Part shown: positions 8,191 to 17,270 of the stretch, one piece after another
How the letters are laid out: every line of letters starts with the position of its first letter
Position numbering within the stretch: the first letter of the stretch is position 1
NCBI RefSeq assembly: GCF_001190785.1
Contig: NZ_LGSS01000005.1
Location: 124,001-188,000, forward strand
Source: Gottschalkia purinilytica
GTDB lineage: Bacteria > Bacillota > Clostridia > Tissierellales > Gottschalkiaceae
Length of the DNA: 64,000 bases
Direction of reading: 5' to 3'
The notes under the pieces: generated by a model
What the model was told of the DNA's origin: nothing
What the model saw: the letters and a program-made list of their open reading frames with translations, nothing else
The model's database searches: none
Translations under genes and position numbers: made by a program

Positions 8191-9753
8191 ATGATAAGTC
8201 AAGGTGTAAATATGTTTTTTAAAGATTCAGGGACTACAGTAAATTCTAACTCAAAGCAAAGTACAAGAGACTTTAAAGATGGATTTAACAAAATATTAGA
8301 GCAAAAAAGAAACAATGAATTGGGAAACAATAAAAATAAGAGTAATGCAGGATCAGTAGCTCAAATAAGTAGACCAATTATAAAAGATGAATCTAAAATA
8401 AATGACGTGAGACAGGAGTCGAATAATAACAACAACATATCAGCTACTACTGAAACAACTAACAAGACAATCACGCAAAACATAAATAAAGTAGATTCAT
8501 CAAACAATGAAATATTAGAAGATTCAGAAGTTGAAGAAATAATTAAAAGTATTGAAAATTTAAAATATTTTGCTCAAATTCTTATAGACTTTATTAGAAA
8601 CCAAACAAATTTAGAAGTAGATAAAGAACAATCTGATGATAGCCAGCTAAATATTGATTTATTAAAAGACATTGACTTTGAAAAAATCAATATATCTGCT
8701 TTAAATATTACACAAGAACAAGTTAATGAATTAAGTAAATTGTTCAATGAGAGTTTTAAAAAGCTATTAAATGAATTTAAAAATCTTAGTGATAGTACAG
8801 AAATAAAGTCTCTTGAAGATGGTATAAAGATTTTAGAAAAGTTGGAATTGAAGTTACAAGATGTACTATCAGAAAAAGATGGACTAAATATAGAACAAGA
8901 AGAAGTCTTGAAGGAGTTTAAATCAGCTTTAGAAGAAGCATTAGGAAAAGAAGCTAAAAATACTGAGTCAAATGAAAAAACAGAAAATGATGGTAGAAAT
9001 ATCAGTGTCAAAAATAAAGAAGCTAATGTAACACAAATAGCTGAAGAACTTGAAGATACAAATAAAAAAACAACTAATATTTTTAAAAATACTGATTCAG
9101 AAGATACTGATAATCTAAATGTTAAGGACATAGTAAAAGATACTATAACAAAAGTTGTATCATCAGATGAAGGGGAGACAGTAAAAGTTACTGTTGAAAA
9201 AAACAATTCTAACAATCAAGTTATAATTGGAGAAGTTGTAAAAGAAGGAGAAGGAATACAGAATTTTAAACAAATTATAAGTAAAGCTACCTTGTTAAGA
9301 GATGATAATATTGAAATAAATCAAAATGACATCATAAACCAGATTACTGACAAGATGAAAGCAACTTATAATGACAAATTAAGAGAAATAAAAATTAACC
9401 TAAAACCAGAAAACCTAGGCGCTTTAACTATAAAAATATCTCTTGAAAGAGGAATAGTTAATGCTAGAGCAATAGTTGAGAACTATAATGTAAAGCAAAT
9501 TATGGAATCAAACTTAGATCAACTTAAAGATAGTTTAAAGGGTCAAGGGATCAATTTTGATACGTTAGATGTGTATGTAGGACAAGACTCAGCATTTGAA
9601 AAACAAAGCTCTAATAATTGGAATCAGAATAAGAAAGTAAAAGTGAAAAAAAATAAAGTAGAATCACTAGAAGCGAATGAACTATATGAAAATTCTGAGG
9701 AAATATTAAGTCCACTAATATCTTCAGAATCAAGCTTAGACGTTACCGTATAG
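8191..9753 (+). CDS. fliK: Flagellar hook-length control protein FliK
   Basis: FliK is the secreted molecular ruler that switches export specificity when the hook is complete. The 520 residues comprise a long, low-complexity Asn/Glu/Lys-rich N-terminal ruler region and a compact C-terminal Flg_hook domain (about 395-480) with [20 protein letters not shown]. The ATG follows a perfect AAAGGAGGTGAA at 8174-8184. It precedes flgD and flgE, the genes whose products it measures and caps. Confidence 0.93.
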   Translation: MISQGVNMFFKDSGTTVNSNSKQSTRDFKDGFNKILEQKRNNELGNNKNKSNAGSVAQISRPIIKDESKINDVRQESNNNNNISATTETTNKTITQNINKVDSSNNEILEDSEVEEIIKSIENLKYFAQILIDFIRNQTNLEVDKEQSDDSQLNIDLLKDIDFEKINISALNITQEQVNELSKLFNESFKKLLNEFKNLSDSTEIKSLEDGIKILEKLELKLQDVLSEKDGLNIEQEEVLKEFKSALEEALGKEAKNTESNEKTENDGRNISVKNKEANVTQIAEELEDTNKKTTNIFKNTDSEDTDNLNVKDIVKDTITKVVSSDEGETVKVTVEKNNSNNQVIIGEVVKEGEGIQNFKQIISKATLLRDDNIEINQNDIINQITDKMKATYNDKLREIKINLKPENLGALTIKISLERGIVNARAIVENYNVKQIMESNLDQLKDSLKGQGINFDTLDVYVGQDSAFEKQSSNNWNQNKKVKVKKNKVESLEANELYENSEEILSPLISSESSLDVTV

Positions 9754-9764
9754 GAGGGAATAAT

Positions 9765-10184
9765 ATGTCATCATTAAATGGTATTAATAATAATCAACCA
9801 GTTTATAAATTTGAAAATGAAAAAAATAATGAGAAAACTGGGAAAGATAATGGACTTGGGAAGGATGCTTTCCTTCAGATATTAGTTACACAACTTAGAA
9901 ATCAAGATCCACTAAGTCCTATGGAAGATAAGGATTTTATAGCTCAAATGGCTCAATTTAGTACATTAGAACAAATACAAAACTTGGACTCGCATCTTCA
10001 ATTATCGCAATTAGGAATAAAATTAACAATAGATGATGCCATCAAAAAGCTTGCAGAAAATCAATCAAAAATAGTAGATTCATTAAATTCTATACAGAAA
10101 GCTTTGGATGCATATGGCAAAGGAGAAAAGCCTGAGGAAACAAAGCCAGAAACACCAGATAAACCTGAAAATACTACGGAGTGA
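9765..10184 (+). CDS. flgD: Flagellar hook assembly scaffold FlgD (short form)
   Basis: FlgD forms the temporary cap under which hook subunits assemble. The conserved N-terminal domain is present: [19 protein letters not shown], then [20 protein letters not shown]. The protein is only 139 residues and ends in a Pro/Glu/Lys-rich tail. It therefore lacks the C-terminal FlgD Ig/tudor domains, as is common for short Bacillus-type FlgD. Its last codons overlap the leader of the next gene. Confidence 0.94.
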   Translation: MSSLNGINNNQPVYKFENEKNNEKTGKDNGLGKDAFLQILVTQLRNQDPLSPMEDKDFIAQMAQFSTLEQIQNLDSHLQLSQLGIKLTIDDAIKKLAENQSKIVDSLNSIQKALDAYGKGEKPEETKPETPDKPENTTE

Positions 10185-10189
10185 TAAAA

Positions 10190-10582
10190 GTGAATAAGAT
10201 AAACTTGCATCAAGTAAGTATTAATAGCTTAATAAAAAACAATGTACACAAAAATAAAATTAATAATACTTTAACTAATAATTTATCAAATGATTTTGAA
10301 AGTTTTCTAAATGATGCTCAAAGAAGTAATAGTGTAAAGTTTTCAAAACATGCTAAGGAAAGAATAGATAGCAGAAATATATCTTTTAATAATGAAGACA
10401 TGAATAAAATAGAAGATGCTATTAATAAAGCAGAAAAAAAAGGTGTAAAAGAGGTTCTTATAATAAAAAAAGATATAGCTCTTATAGCAAGTACTAAAAA
10501 TAAAACTATAATAACTACTATTACTTCGGAAAATTTAAAAGAAAATTTATTTACCAATATAGATGGAGCTGTAATTATATAG
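10190..10582 (+). CDS. Flagellar operon protein of the TIGR02530 type
   Basis: This small protein is found between flgD and flgE in many Firmicutes flagellar operons. Visible features are FSKHAKERIDSRNISF, a run of charged helix (EDAINKAEKKGVKEVLII) and the C-terminal ALIASTKNKTIITTI, all typical of the family known as flagellar operon protein TIGR02530. Biochemical function is not established. I place the start at GTG 10190, giving 9-bp spacing to CGGAG; GTG 10181 sits directly on that site. Confidence 0.85.
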   Translation: MNKINLHQVSINSLIKNNVHKNKINNTLTNNLSNDFESFLNDAQRSNSVKFSKHAKERIDSRNISFNNEDMNKIEDAINKAEKKGVKEVLIIKKDIALIASTKNKTIITTITSENLKENLFTNIDGAVII

Positions 10583-10593
10583 CTGGACCTTTA

Positions 10594-10632
10594 ACAAGGA
10601 GGCTATGTATGTTTGAATGATGGATAACATAC
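10594..10632 (+). other. Isolated ribosome binding site, tiny ORF and hairpin before flgE
   Basis: In the 83-bp gap before flgE, a strong AAGGAGG (10596-10602) sits a few bases before ATG TAT GTT TGA, a three-codon ORF (Met-Tyr-Val-stop). The same bases form the left arm of a 7-bp inverted repeat, GTATGTT (10607-10613) with AACATAC (10626-10632). The flgE gene has its own separate ribosome binding site further on. The tiny ORF may be a relic of a lost gene start or a translational leader. Confidence 0.35.
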
Positions 10633-10665
10633 TAAAGCTCTTAAAAAAAGATAGGAGGTCAACAA

Positions 10666-11937
10666 ATGTTAAGATCAATGTATACTGGAGTATCAGGATT
10701 AAGAACTCACCAACTTAAGATGGATGTTATAGGAAACAATATAGCAAATGTTAATACAGTTGGATTTAAAAAAGGAAAAGTTACTTTCCAAGAAGTATTT
10801 TATCAAACTTTAAAAGGCGCATCAGGAGGTCAAGGTGGAAAAGGAGGTACTAATCCTCAACAAGTAGGATTAGGGGTTGATGTTGGAGCAATAAGTACTG
10901 TTCATACACAAGGACCAGCTCAAAGGACAGATGATGGACTAGATATAATGATAAATGGAGATGGATTCTTTGTAGTATCAGATGATCCTAATTTTTTAAA
11001 TAGATACTTTACAAGAGCAGGAAACTTCCAATTTGATGGTGATGGATATTTAACAACTGCTGAGGGATTAAAGGTATTAGGATATACAGCTGATGATAAT
11101 GGGAATATTTCTAGTCAAATAGGAGACATAAGAATAGATAAGACAGATACTGTACCACCACAAGCTAGTACAAAAATAAATTTTGGAGGAAACTTAAAAG
11201 CTAGTACTGAAATAGATAAGCCTTTCAAAATGGACACAGATATATTTGATAGCTTAGGTAACAAATATACTGTGGAGTTTAACGTTACTAAAAAAGTAGC
11301 TGAAGATGACGGTAACACATGGAATGTATCCATTTCAGGTATAAAAGATAGCAATGGCAATATTGTAGAAGGATCAGATGGAATAAATTTTGACCAAGAA
11401 ATTTCTTTTGATAAAGATGGTAAAATAACAGGAACTACAGATGCAAGTTTTAACATAGGAGACATTATTAAGGGAGCAAACATTGGTGACAATGGAGAAA
11501 TAAAAATAGATTTTAGTGGACTTACTCAGTATGGGGCAGAAATGGATGCTAAGCCATATAGGGGAGATGGTTATGGATCAGGAAAAGTTGATGGAGTAGC
11601 TATAGATCCAAAAGGAGTTGTAGAAGTAGTTTATACAAATGGTGAAAGAAAGGCAATTGGACAAATTGTTCTCGCAAAGTTTGATAATAATCCAGGTCTT
11701 GAAAAAATTGGTGGAAATTTATTCAGAGATACTAGAAACTCTGGAGAACCAAACATAGTAGGTGCAGGTAGCGGAGGAACTGGTAGTACAGATGCTGGAA
11801 GACTAGAGATGTCAAATGTAGACTTATCACAAGAATTTACTGAAATGATAACTACACAAAGAGGTTTCCAAGCAAACTCTAGAATAATAACAACTAGTGA
11901 TGAGATGTTACAAGAGTTAGTAAATCTTAAAAGATAG
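10666..11937 (+). CDS. flgE: Flagellar hook protein FlgE
   Basis: FlgE builds the universal joint (hook). The 423 residues open with LRSMYTGVSGLRTHQLKMD, carry the rod/hook motif NNIANVNTVGFKKGKVTFQ, the FlgE D1/D2 domains in the middle, and end with the conserved FTEMITTQRGFQANSRIITT and SDEMLQELVNLKR. The start is ATG after ATAGGAGG. A C-terminal Gly-rich stretch (about 365-375) is a normal linker before the terminal helix. Confidence 0.96.
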   Translation: MLRSMYTGVSGLRTHQLKMDVIGNNIANVNTVGFKKGKVTFQEVFYQTLKGASGGQGGKGGTNPQQVGLGVDVGAISTVHTQGPAQRTDDGLDIMINGDGFFVVSDDPNFLNRYFTRAGNFQFDGDGYLTTAEGLKVLGYTADDNGNISSQIGDIRIDKTDTVPPQASTKINFGGNLKASTEIDKPFKMDTDIFDSLGNKYTVEFNVTKKVAEDDGNTWNVSISGIKDSNGNIVEGSDGINFDQEISFDKDGKITGTTDASFNIGDIIKGANIGDNGEIKIDFSGLTQYGAEMDAKPYRGDGYGSGKVDGVAIDPKGVVEVVYTNGERKAIGQIVLAKFDNNPGLEKIGGNLFRDTRNSGEPNIVGAGSGGTGSTDAGRLEMSNVDLSQEFTEMITTQRGFQANSRIITTSDEMLQELVNLKR

Positions 11938-11950
11938 CACATAAACTAAT

Positions 11951-11980
11951 AGTTCTGGATAGTATGTACTATCCGGAACT
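11951..11980 (+). other. Intercistronic hairpin between flgE and flbD
   Basis: A 13-bp stem (11951-11963 with 11968-11980, one G-U pair, 4-nt loop) lies 13 bp after the flgE stop. No T-run follows, only GTTAAAAAAG, so it is not a canonical terminator. It may stabilise the abundant hook message, mark a processing site, or attenuate expression of the downstream motor genes. Confidence 0.6.
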
Positions 11981-12001
11981 GTTAAAAAAGGGTGATTATT
12001 T

Positions 12002-12211
12002 ATGATAAGAGTAAAAAGGTTAAATGATAAAGAGTTTGTTGTTAACTGCGATTTAATAGAATTTATAGAGGAAACACCAGATGTAGTTATAACTCTTACT
12101 ACAGGTAAAAAAATAGTAGTAAAAGATACAATAGAGGAGGTTATTGAGAAAGTCATTGAATACAAAAACCAAATATTTATACATAGTGAGATTTTAGGAA
12201 AAGAGGTGTAG
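12002..12211 (+). CDS. flbD: FlbD family flagellar protein
   Basis: This 69-residue protein begins MIRVKRLNDKEFVVNCDLIEFIEETPD, the hallmark of the small FlbD family found after flgE in Firmicutes and spirochaetes. It continues with TLTTGKKIVVKDTIEEV. Its molecular role is unclear; it is not the Caulobacter FlbD regulator. It is followed by motA after a 3-bp gap. Confidence 0.92.
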   Translation: MIRVKRLNDKEFVVNCDLIEFIEETPDVVITLTTGKKIVVKDTIEEVIEKVIEYKNQIFIHSEILGKEV

Positions 12212-12214
12212 CTA

Positions 12215-13000
12215 ATGGACATAGTAACACTAATTGGACTTGTAGCAGGAACAGGATTTGTTCTATTTGGAATTTTATCATCAGGTTCAATTATGAACTT
12301 TTATGATTTTGCATCTATTTTAATAGTACTTGGTGGAACAATAGGGTCTACTCTTATAAGTTATCATGGTAAGAAGCTTAAAAAGGCATTACAAATAACT
12401 AAAATAGCTTTTACAACTAGAAAAGAGTTACCAACAAAAACTATAGATGACCTTATTAATCTATCTAATATTGCTAGAAGAGAAGGACTACTTGCATTAG
12501 AGGAAGCTTCTCAAAAAATAGATGATGAATTTCTTAAAAAAGGAATAATGCTTATAGTAGATGGTACAGATCCAGAATTAGTAAGAAATATCTTAGAAAC
12601 AGAGTTGACTTTCTTAGAAGAAAGACATTCTGAGGGACAAGGACTATTTGAACTGTTAGGAACATTTGCTCCAGCATACGGGATGGTAGGTACACTTATA
12701 GGACTTATAAACATGCTAAAAACTTTAGAGGATCCTAGTACTGTTGGACCACAGATGTCAGTAGCTTTAGTAACTACTTTCTATGGATCTGTTTTAGCTA
12801 ACTTGTTCTTCTTACCTATAGCTAATAAGCTAAAAGTAAGGAGTAAAGAAGAGATACTTTTAAAGGAAATTGTAGTAGAAGGGTTACTTTCTATTCAAGC
12901 AGGTGAAAACCCTAGAATAATAGAAGAAAAACTTAAAACATTCCTATCTCCTGAATTAAGGACTGGATTTAAAAATGTAGCTGGAGGAGAGGAAGCATAA
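12215..13000 (+). CDS. motA: Flagellar motor stator protein MotA
   Basis: MotA is the proton-channel stator subunit contacting FliG. The 261 residues include four hydrophobic segments (about 2-24, 30-50, 147-170, 180-200), a cytoplasmic loop with the charged region ILETELTFLEERHSEGQ, and the signature APAYGMVGTLIGLINML. The last base of its stop codon is the first base of the motB start (TAATG), indicating translational coupling of a 1:1 complex. Confidence 0.96.
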   Translation: MDIVTLIGLVAGTGFVLFGILSSGSIMNFYDFASILIVLGGTIGSTLISYHGKKLKKALQITKIAFTTRKELPTKTIDDLINLSNIARREGLLALEEASQKIDDEFLKKGIMLIVDGTDPELVRNILETELTFLEERHSEGQGLFELLGTFAPAYGMVGTLIGLINMLKTLEDPSTVGPQMSVALVTTFYGSVLANLFFLPIANKLKVRSKEEILLKEIVVEGLLSIQAGENPRIIEEKLKTFLSPELRTGFKNVAGGEEA

Positions 13001-13743
13001 TGAGAAGAAAAAGGAATCAAGAAGAAAAAAAGAATACTAGTGAATGGATTGTTACATATAGTGATTTGGTTACACTTCTTCTTTGCTTCTTCGTTTTGTT
13101 GTTCTCATTTTCTAGTATAGATGCTCAGAAGTTTAAAGCCATTATGAATTCATTTCAAGGATCTACTGGTGTTATGCCTGGTGGCAAGTCAATGGAAGAT
13201 ACTTCTTTTATAAATAAAGGAGGTATGACAGATGAGGAAGTTAAAGAAATGGAGAATTTAGCTAAACTAGAAGGAATAGTAAAAGACTACAGTGAGGAGA
13301 AAGGATTTGATAATAAGTTAACTGCAAAAATTGATGAAAGAGGTCTAGTTATTAGGATGTTAGATAACATGTTTTTTGACTCTGGTAAAGCAGAAATAAA
13401 GCCAGAAACAATAGAAGTGTTAAATTTTGTTGGAGAGATATTAAGGAAGGAGGAATTCAAAGAAAATCATATAAAAATAGAAGGACATACAGACTCAGAT
13501 GCTATCGTAAAGAATAAAAATTATCCTACTAACTGGGAGTTGTCAGCTACTAGGGCAACGAATGTACTAAGATATTTAGTTGAAAATGAACAAATAGATG
13601 GCAACAGAATTTCATCTGCTGGATATAGTTATTATAGACCAGTAACTACAAATGATAGTCCAGAAAACAAGGCAAAAAATAGAAGGGTAGATTTAGTTAT
13701 TTTAAAATCAATGTATAGTGAAACTGAACCAAAAGCTAATTAA
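13000..13743 (+). CDS. motB: Flagellar motor stator protein MotB
   Basis: MotB anchors the stator to peptidoglycan and carries the ion-binding aspartate. The 247 residues show a short charged N-terminus, one transmembrane helix at about 17-38 with the essential Asp in YSDLVTLLLCFF (Asp22), a plug region and a C-terminal OmpA-like peptidoglycan-binding domain (about 110-245) with IKIEGHTDS and NRRVDLVIL. The absence of sodium-type cues is not decisive, so the coupling ion is unstated. Confidence 0.96.
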   Translation: MRRKRNQEEKKNTSEWIVTYSDLVTLLLCFFVLLFSFSSIDAQKFKAIMNSFQGSTGVMPGGKSMEDTSFINKGGMTDEEVKEMENLAKLEGIVKDYSEEKGFDNKLTAKIDERGLVIRMLDNMFFDSGKAEIKPETIEVLNFVGEILRKEEFKENHIKIEGHTDSDAIVKNKNYPTNWELSATRATNVLRYLVENEQIDGNRISSAGYSYYRPVTTNDSPENKAKNRRVDLVILKSMYSETEPKAN

Positions 13744-13758
13744 AAAGGAGCATGAGAA

Positions 13759-14193
13759 ATGAGCACTAAAAAAGTCTTAATGATAGGTATATTTTCATTT
13801 CTTTCAATAGTAGTATTAGTATTTGGAGCTATATTTGGAATACAAATGTCCAAAGATAAGTCATCTAAAGATATGGCTTATGAAGCTAGCAGTGACTCTT
13901 TATATGAGTTTAATATAGGTGAAATGTATTGTAACTTATCAGAGAGTAAAAGAATAATTAAAATAAATACTACTATTGAAACAACAAATGAAAAACTTGT
14001 TAAATCACTAGAAAAGAAAAGCTTTATAATTAAAGATGAAATAAACAAAATTTTAAGAAATAAAAAAGAAGAAGATATAGAAGGTAGTAAAGGACAGCAA
14101 GATCTTCAAAAAGAAATATTAAGTAAGATAAATGAAGCATTTAATACAAAAAGTATAGTAAATATTTATTTTGACGAATTTATAGTACAGTAG
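13759..14193 (+). CDS. fliL: Flagellar basal body-associated protein FliL
   Basis: FliL is a single-pass membrane protein that surrounds and supports the stators. The 144 residues have one transmembrane segment (about 5-28), a periplasm-facing domain with YEFNIGEMYCNLSESKRIIKINTTIE, and the typical end VNIYFDEFIVQ. It is placed between motB and fliM, the usual order. Confidence 0.92.
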   Translation: MSTKKVLMIGIFSFLSIVVLVFGAIFGIQMSKDKSSKDMAYEASSDSLYEFNIGEMYCNLSESKRIIKINTTIETTNEKLVKSLEKKSFIIKDEINKILRNKKEEDIEGSKGQQDLQKEILSKINEAFNTKSIVNIYFDEFIVQ

Positions 14194-14206
14194 GGAGGTA
14201 ACCATA

Positions 14207-15202
14207 TTGACTGAGGTTCTATCACAAAATGAAATAGATGCCCTACTCAATGCATTAAGTTCTGGAGAAGTGGATGTTAAAGATATAAAAGAGGAAAGTG
14301 ATGAAAAGAGAATAAGAAATTATGACTTCAGAAATCCTCAAAAAATAGCTAAAGATCAGTTAAGAACACTAGAAATTATGCATGAAAATTTAGCTAGACT
14401 TCTTCAGACTTTTTTATCAGGATATTTGAGGGCTCCTGTAAAAATTTCAGTATTAACAGTAGATCAATATGCATATAGTGAATTTAGTAATGCTATTTCA
14501 AATCCGGCATTCATAAGTGTAGTAAATTTTGATCCTTTAAGTGGGCAAATTGTTTTAGATACTTCACCCAATATTGCTTTTACAATAATAGATAGACTAT
14601 TAGGTGGAAATGGAGATCAAGTAGGAGAAGCAAGAAGTTTTACTGAAATTGAACTTATTTTATTAAGAAGAGTTATGACTAGAGTAGTAGATTTAATAGC
14701 TCAAGCTTGGGATAATGTTATTATTTTAAATCCTTCACTTGAAAAAATAGAAACTAATTCACAATTTGCTCAAATAGTTTCACCGAATGAAACTATAACT
14801 CTTATAACTATGAACATGACAATTGGAGAAACAGAAGGAATGATAAACGTCTGTATACCTCATTTAGTTATAGAACCTATACTAAATAAATTAAGTACAA
14901 AGCTATGGTTTTCTTCAACTAATAGAGGAACAACAGAAAAAGATAAAGAAGCATTACAAAAAAGAATAAGAAATACATATGTTCCTATAAATGCAGAATT
15001 GAGTTCTACAACTCTAACTGTAGGAGAACTATTAGATTTACAAATAGGTGATGTCATTAAACTTAGTGATACATCAAGTGATGAAGTAAAAATCAATATA
15101 GGACCATATAAAAAGTTCTATGGTAAACCTGGAACTAATAAAAATAGAATGGCAGTAAAAATTACTAGAGCATATAAGGATGGTGATGAATCAGATGACT
15201 GA
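14207..15202 (+). CDS. fliM: Flagellar motor switch protein FliM
   Basis: FliM is the C-ring protein that binds phosphorylated CheY. The N-terminal CheY-binding peptide LSQNEIDALLNALSSG is followed by the CheC-like middle domain (GYLRAPVKISV, RLLGGNGDQ) and a C-terminal SpoA/FliN domain. 331 residues is normal. The start is TTG behind GGGAGGT. The last 8 bp overlap fliY. Confidence 0.96.
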   Translation: MTEVLSQNEIDALLNALSSGEVDVKDIKEESDEKRIRNYDFRNPQKIAKDQLRTLEIMHENLARLLQTFLSGYLRAPVKISVLTVDQYAYSEFSNAISNPAFISVVNFDPLSGQIVLDTSPNIAFTIIDRLLGGNGDQVGEARSFTEIELILLRRVMTRVVDLIAQAWDNVIILNPSLEKIETNSQFAQIVSPNETITLITMNMTIGETEGMINVCIPHLVIEPILNKLSTKLWFSSTNRGTTEKDKEALQKRIRNTYVPINAELSSTTLTVGELLDLQIGDVIKLSDTSSDEVKINIGPYKKFYGKPGTNKNRMAVKITRAYKDGDESDD

Positions 15203-16322
15203 TAAATTACTAAACCAAGACGAGATAGATGTACTACTAGGTGATAATTCTCAAGAATCTGAGGAAGTAGAAATATTAAGTGATATAGAAAAAGACGCAC
15301 TTGGAGAGATAGGAAACATAAGTATGGGGACAGCTGCAACAACCCTATTTACTTTATTGGGACAAAAAGTAACAATAACTACTCCAAGGGTAACTGTTAC
15401 AACTATAAAAGAATTAGGTGAATTATATAATATACCATTTGTAGCTATAGACGTTAGATACAAAATGGGATTAGAAGGTATGAATCTTCTAATAATGAAA
15501 ATAGAAGACGTTAAAATTATAGCCGATTTAATGATGGGTGGAGAAGGAAGAGATGTTTCAGGAGATATTACTGAAATAGATTTAAGTGCTATAGGAGAAG
15601 CTATGAATCAAATGGTAGGTTCAGGATGCACCTCTCTATCAGAAATGTTTGGAACGATGATAGATATTGAACCTCCAAGATCTTTTGAAATTAGTCTACA
15701 AGATAATAAACTCGATATATTTGAATCAGAAGAAAAAATTGTAAAGGTTTCATTTAGAATGGTAGTTGGAGACCTTATAGATAGTGAAATGATGCAACTT
15801 ATTCCTTTGAATTTTGCTCAAGAAATGGTAACAAAACTATTAAAAGCTGATGGTGATAAAATTGAGAGTAATAAATCAGAAGGTGCTAATATGAATAATA
15901 ATGATAATGAAATAAAAAATAAAACTGAATATAAAGAAGTAAGTTCAGGTAATATGCAAAATATTGCTCAAAATAGCGAAATACATAGAAAAATGCAACA
16001 AGAAACTGTTACTGTTAAAAATCTGGAATTTGAACAATTTGAAAATATTGAAGAGCCTAAATATAATGAGAGTATTGACATTATACAAGAAATTCCAGTG
16101 GAAATAACTGTACAACTTGGAAGGACTATGAGGAAAATTGGCGAAATATTAGAGTATGGTCCAGGAACTATTATTGAATTAGACAAAGTTCTTGGAGAAC
16201 CATTAGACGTATTCGCTAATGGAAAATTTATAGCAAAAGGAGAGGTTGTAGTAATTGAAGATAATTTTGGAGTTAGAATAACAGAAATAGTTAGTCCATC
16301 AAAAAGAATTAATAGAAAATAA
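15195..16322 (+). CDS. fliY: Flagellar motor switch phosphatase FliY
   Basis: FliY combines a FliM-like N-terminal peptide (LLNQDEIDVLLGD), a CheC-type CheY-P phosphatase domain (about 30-200) and a C-terminal FliN/SpoA domain (about 300-375) in the C ring. Both phosphatase motifs look intact: EIGNISMGTAATTL and EAMNQMVGSGCTSL keep the Glu and Asn residues. A low-complexity Asn/Lys/Glu linker separates the domains. I chose ATG 15195, preceded by GGATGGTGAT; an in-frame ATG at 15180 is possible. No separate fliN is seen, so this serves as FliN. Confidence 0.94.
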   Translation: MTDKLLNQDEIDVLLGDNSQESEEVEILSDIEKDALGEIGNISMGTAATTLFTLLGQKVTITTPRVTVTTIKELGELYNIPFVAIDVRYKMGLEGMNLLIMKIEDVKIIADLMMGGEGRDVSGDITEIDLSAIGEAMNQMVGSGCTSLSEMFGTMIDIEPPRSFEISLQDNKLDIFESEEKIVKVSFRMVVGDLIDSEMMQLIPLNFAQEMVTKLLKADGDKIESNKSEGANMNNNDNEIKNKTEYKEVSSGNMQNIAQNSEIHRKMQQETVTVKNLEFEQFENIEEPKYNESIDIIQEIPVEITVQLGRTMRKIGEILEYGPGTIIELDKVLGEPLDVFANGKFIAKGEVVVIEDNFGVRITEIVSPSKRINRK

Positions 16323-16336
16323 AAGGAGGATTATAT

Positions 16337-16699
16337 ATGGCAAACAGAATTTTAGTAGTTGATGATGCTGCTTTCATGAGAATGATGATTAAAGATATTT
16401 TGACTAAAAATGGCTTTGATGTAGTCGGAGAAGCTGAAAATGGAGCTAAAGCAATTGAAAAATATAAAGAACTAAAGCCTGACTTAGTTATAATGGACAT
16501 AACTATGCCAGAAGTAGATGGAATTCAAGCTGTAAAAGAAATAAAAACAATAGATAATAATGCCAAAATAATAATGTGTTCTGCTATGGGACAACAGGCT
16601 ATGGTAATTGAATCCATACAAGCTGGTGCTAAAGACTTTATAGTAAAGCCGTTCCAAGCTGATAGAGTCGTAGAAGCTATAAAAAAAGTACTTGGATAA
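16337..16699 (+). CDS. cheY: Chemotaxis response regulator CheY
   Basis: CheY is a single-domain receiver that, once phosphorylated by CheA, binds FliM/FliY and changes motor rotation. The acidic pocket Asp9/Asp10, phospho-acceptor Asp54 (VIMDITMPE), Ser82 and Lys104 (VKPF) are all in place in 120 residues. It is the only free-standing receiver in the window, and the CheB of this operon has no receiver of its own. Confidence 0.96.
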   Translation: MANRILVVDDAAFMRMMIKDILTKNGFDVVGEAENGAKAIEKYKELKPDLVIMDITMPEVDGIQAVKEIKTIDNNAKIIMCSAMGQQAMVIESIQAGAKDFIVKPFQADRVVEAIKKVLG

Positions 16700-16723
16700 A
16701 AACTTTATGGAAAAGGTGTTAAT

Positions 16724-17266
16724 GTGAGAAAGAACACCATTGTTTTGGCTATAAATTTAGTTACAATGTTATGTGTAAATAATATATCATTTGCCTTTAG
16801 TAAAGAAACTAATACTGATTCGAGTATATTTCTAGCTTTTTTCAAGATTATAGGGCTACTAATTGTATTTGGAATAATAATATTACTTACATTTTATTGT
16901 ACTAAATTTATAGCTCAAAAAACGAACTATTTAGCAAAAAGTAAAAATATAGAACTACTAGACTCTATTAGCTTAGATGGAAATGGCGGCACAAAAATAT
17001 CTATTATAAAAATACAAAATTATATCTATGTACTACTAGTAGGAAATAATACTTCTACTTTAATAGATAAGTTTCATGAAGATGATATATCAATTGAAAG
17101 TATAAGAAATAAGAACATAAATACAAATAAAAATTTTGATAAGTATCTTGAAGCGTTAATGAATAAAGATAAAATTAATGAAATGAGTAACAAACTTAAA
17201 AATTTAAAAACTACATTAGTATCAAAGACTAAAAAAGATAAGGATAACCCGTATGATAAGGAATGA
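16724..17266 (+). CDS. fliO: Flagellar biosynthetic protein FliO (FliZ-type)
   Basis: FliO is an accessory membrane protein that helps assemble the FliPQR export gate. The 180 residues have a signal-peptide-like N-terminus (1-24, ending SFAFS), one transmembrane helix at about 36-58 and a cytoplasmic part with KNIELLDSISLDGNGGTKISI, the characteristic FliO core. The tail is Lys-rich. GTG start behind AAAGGTG. It sits directly before fliP as expected. Confidence 0.88.
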   Translation: MRKNTIVLAINLVTMLCVNNISFAFSKETNTDSSIFLAFFKIIGLLIVFGIIILLTFYCTKFIAQKTNYLAKSKNIELLDSISLDGNGGTKISIIKIQNYIYVLLVGNNTSTLIDKFHEDDISIESIRNKNINTNKNFDKYLEALMNKDKINEMSNKLKNLKTTLVSKTKKDKDNPYDKE

Positions 17267-17270
17267 GACT

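Noticed and set aside
8574-9215. 213-codon open frame antisense to fliK
   Set aside because: Low-complexity Ser/Leu/Phe reading of the Lys/Glu/Asn-rich ruler region; no plausible start site or domain.
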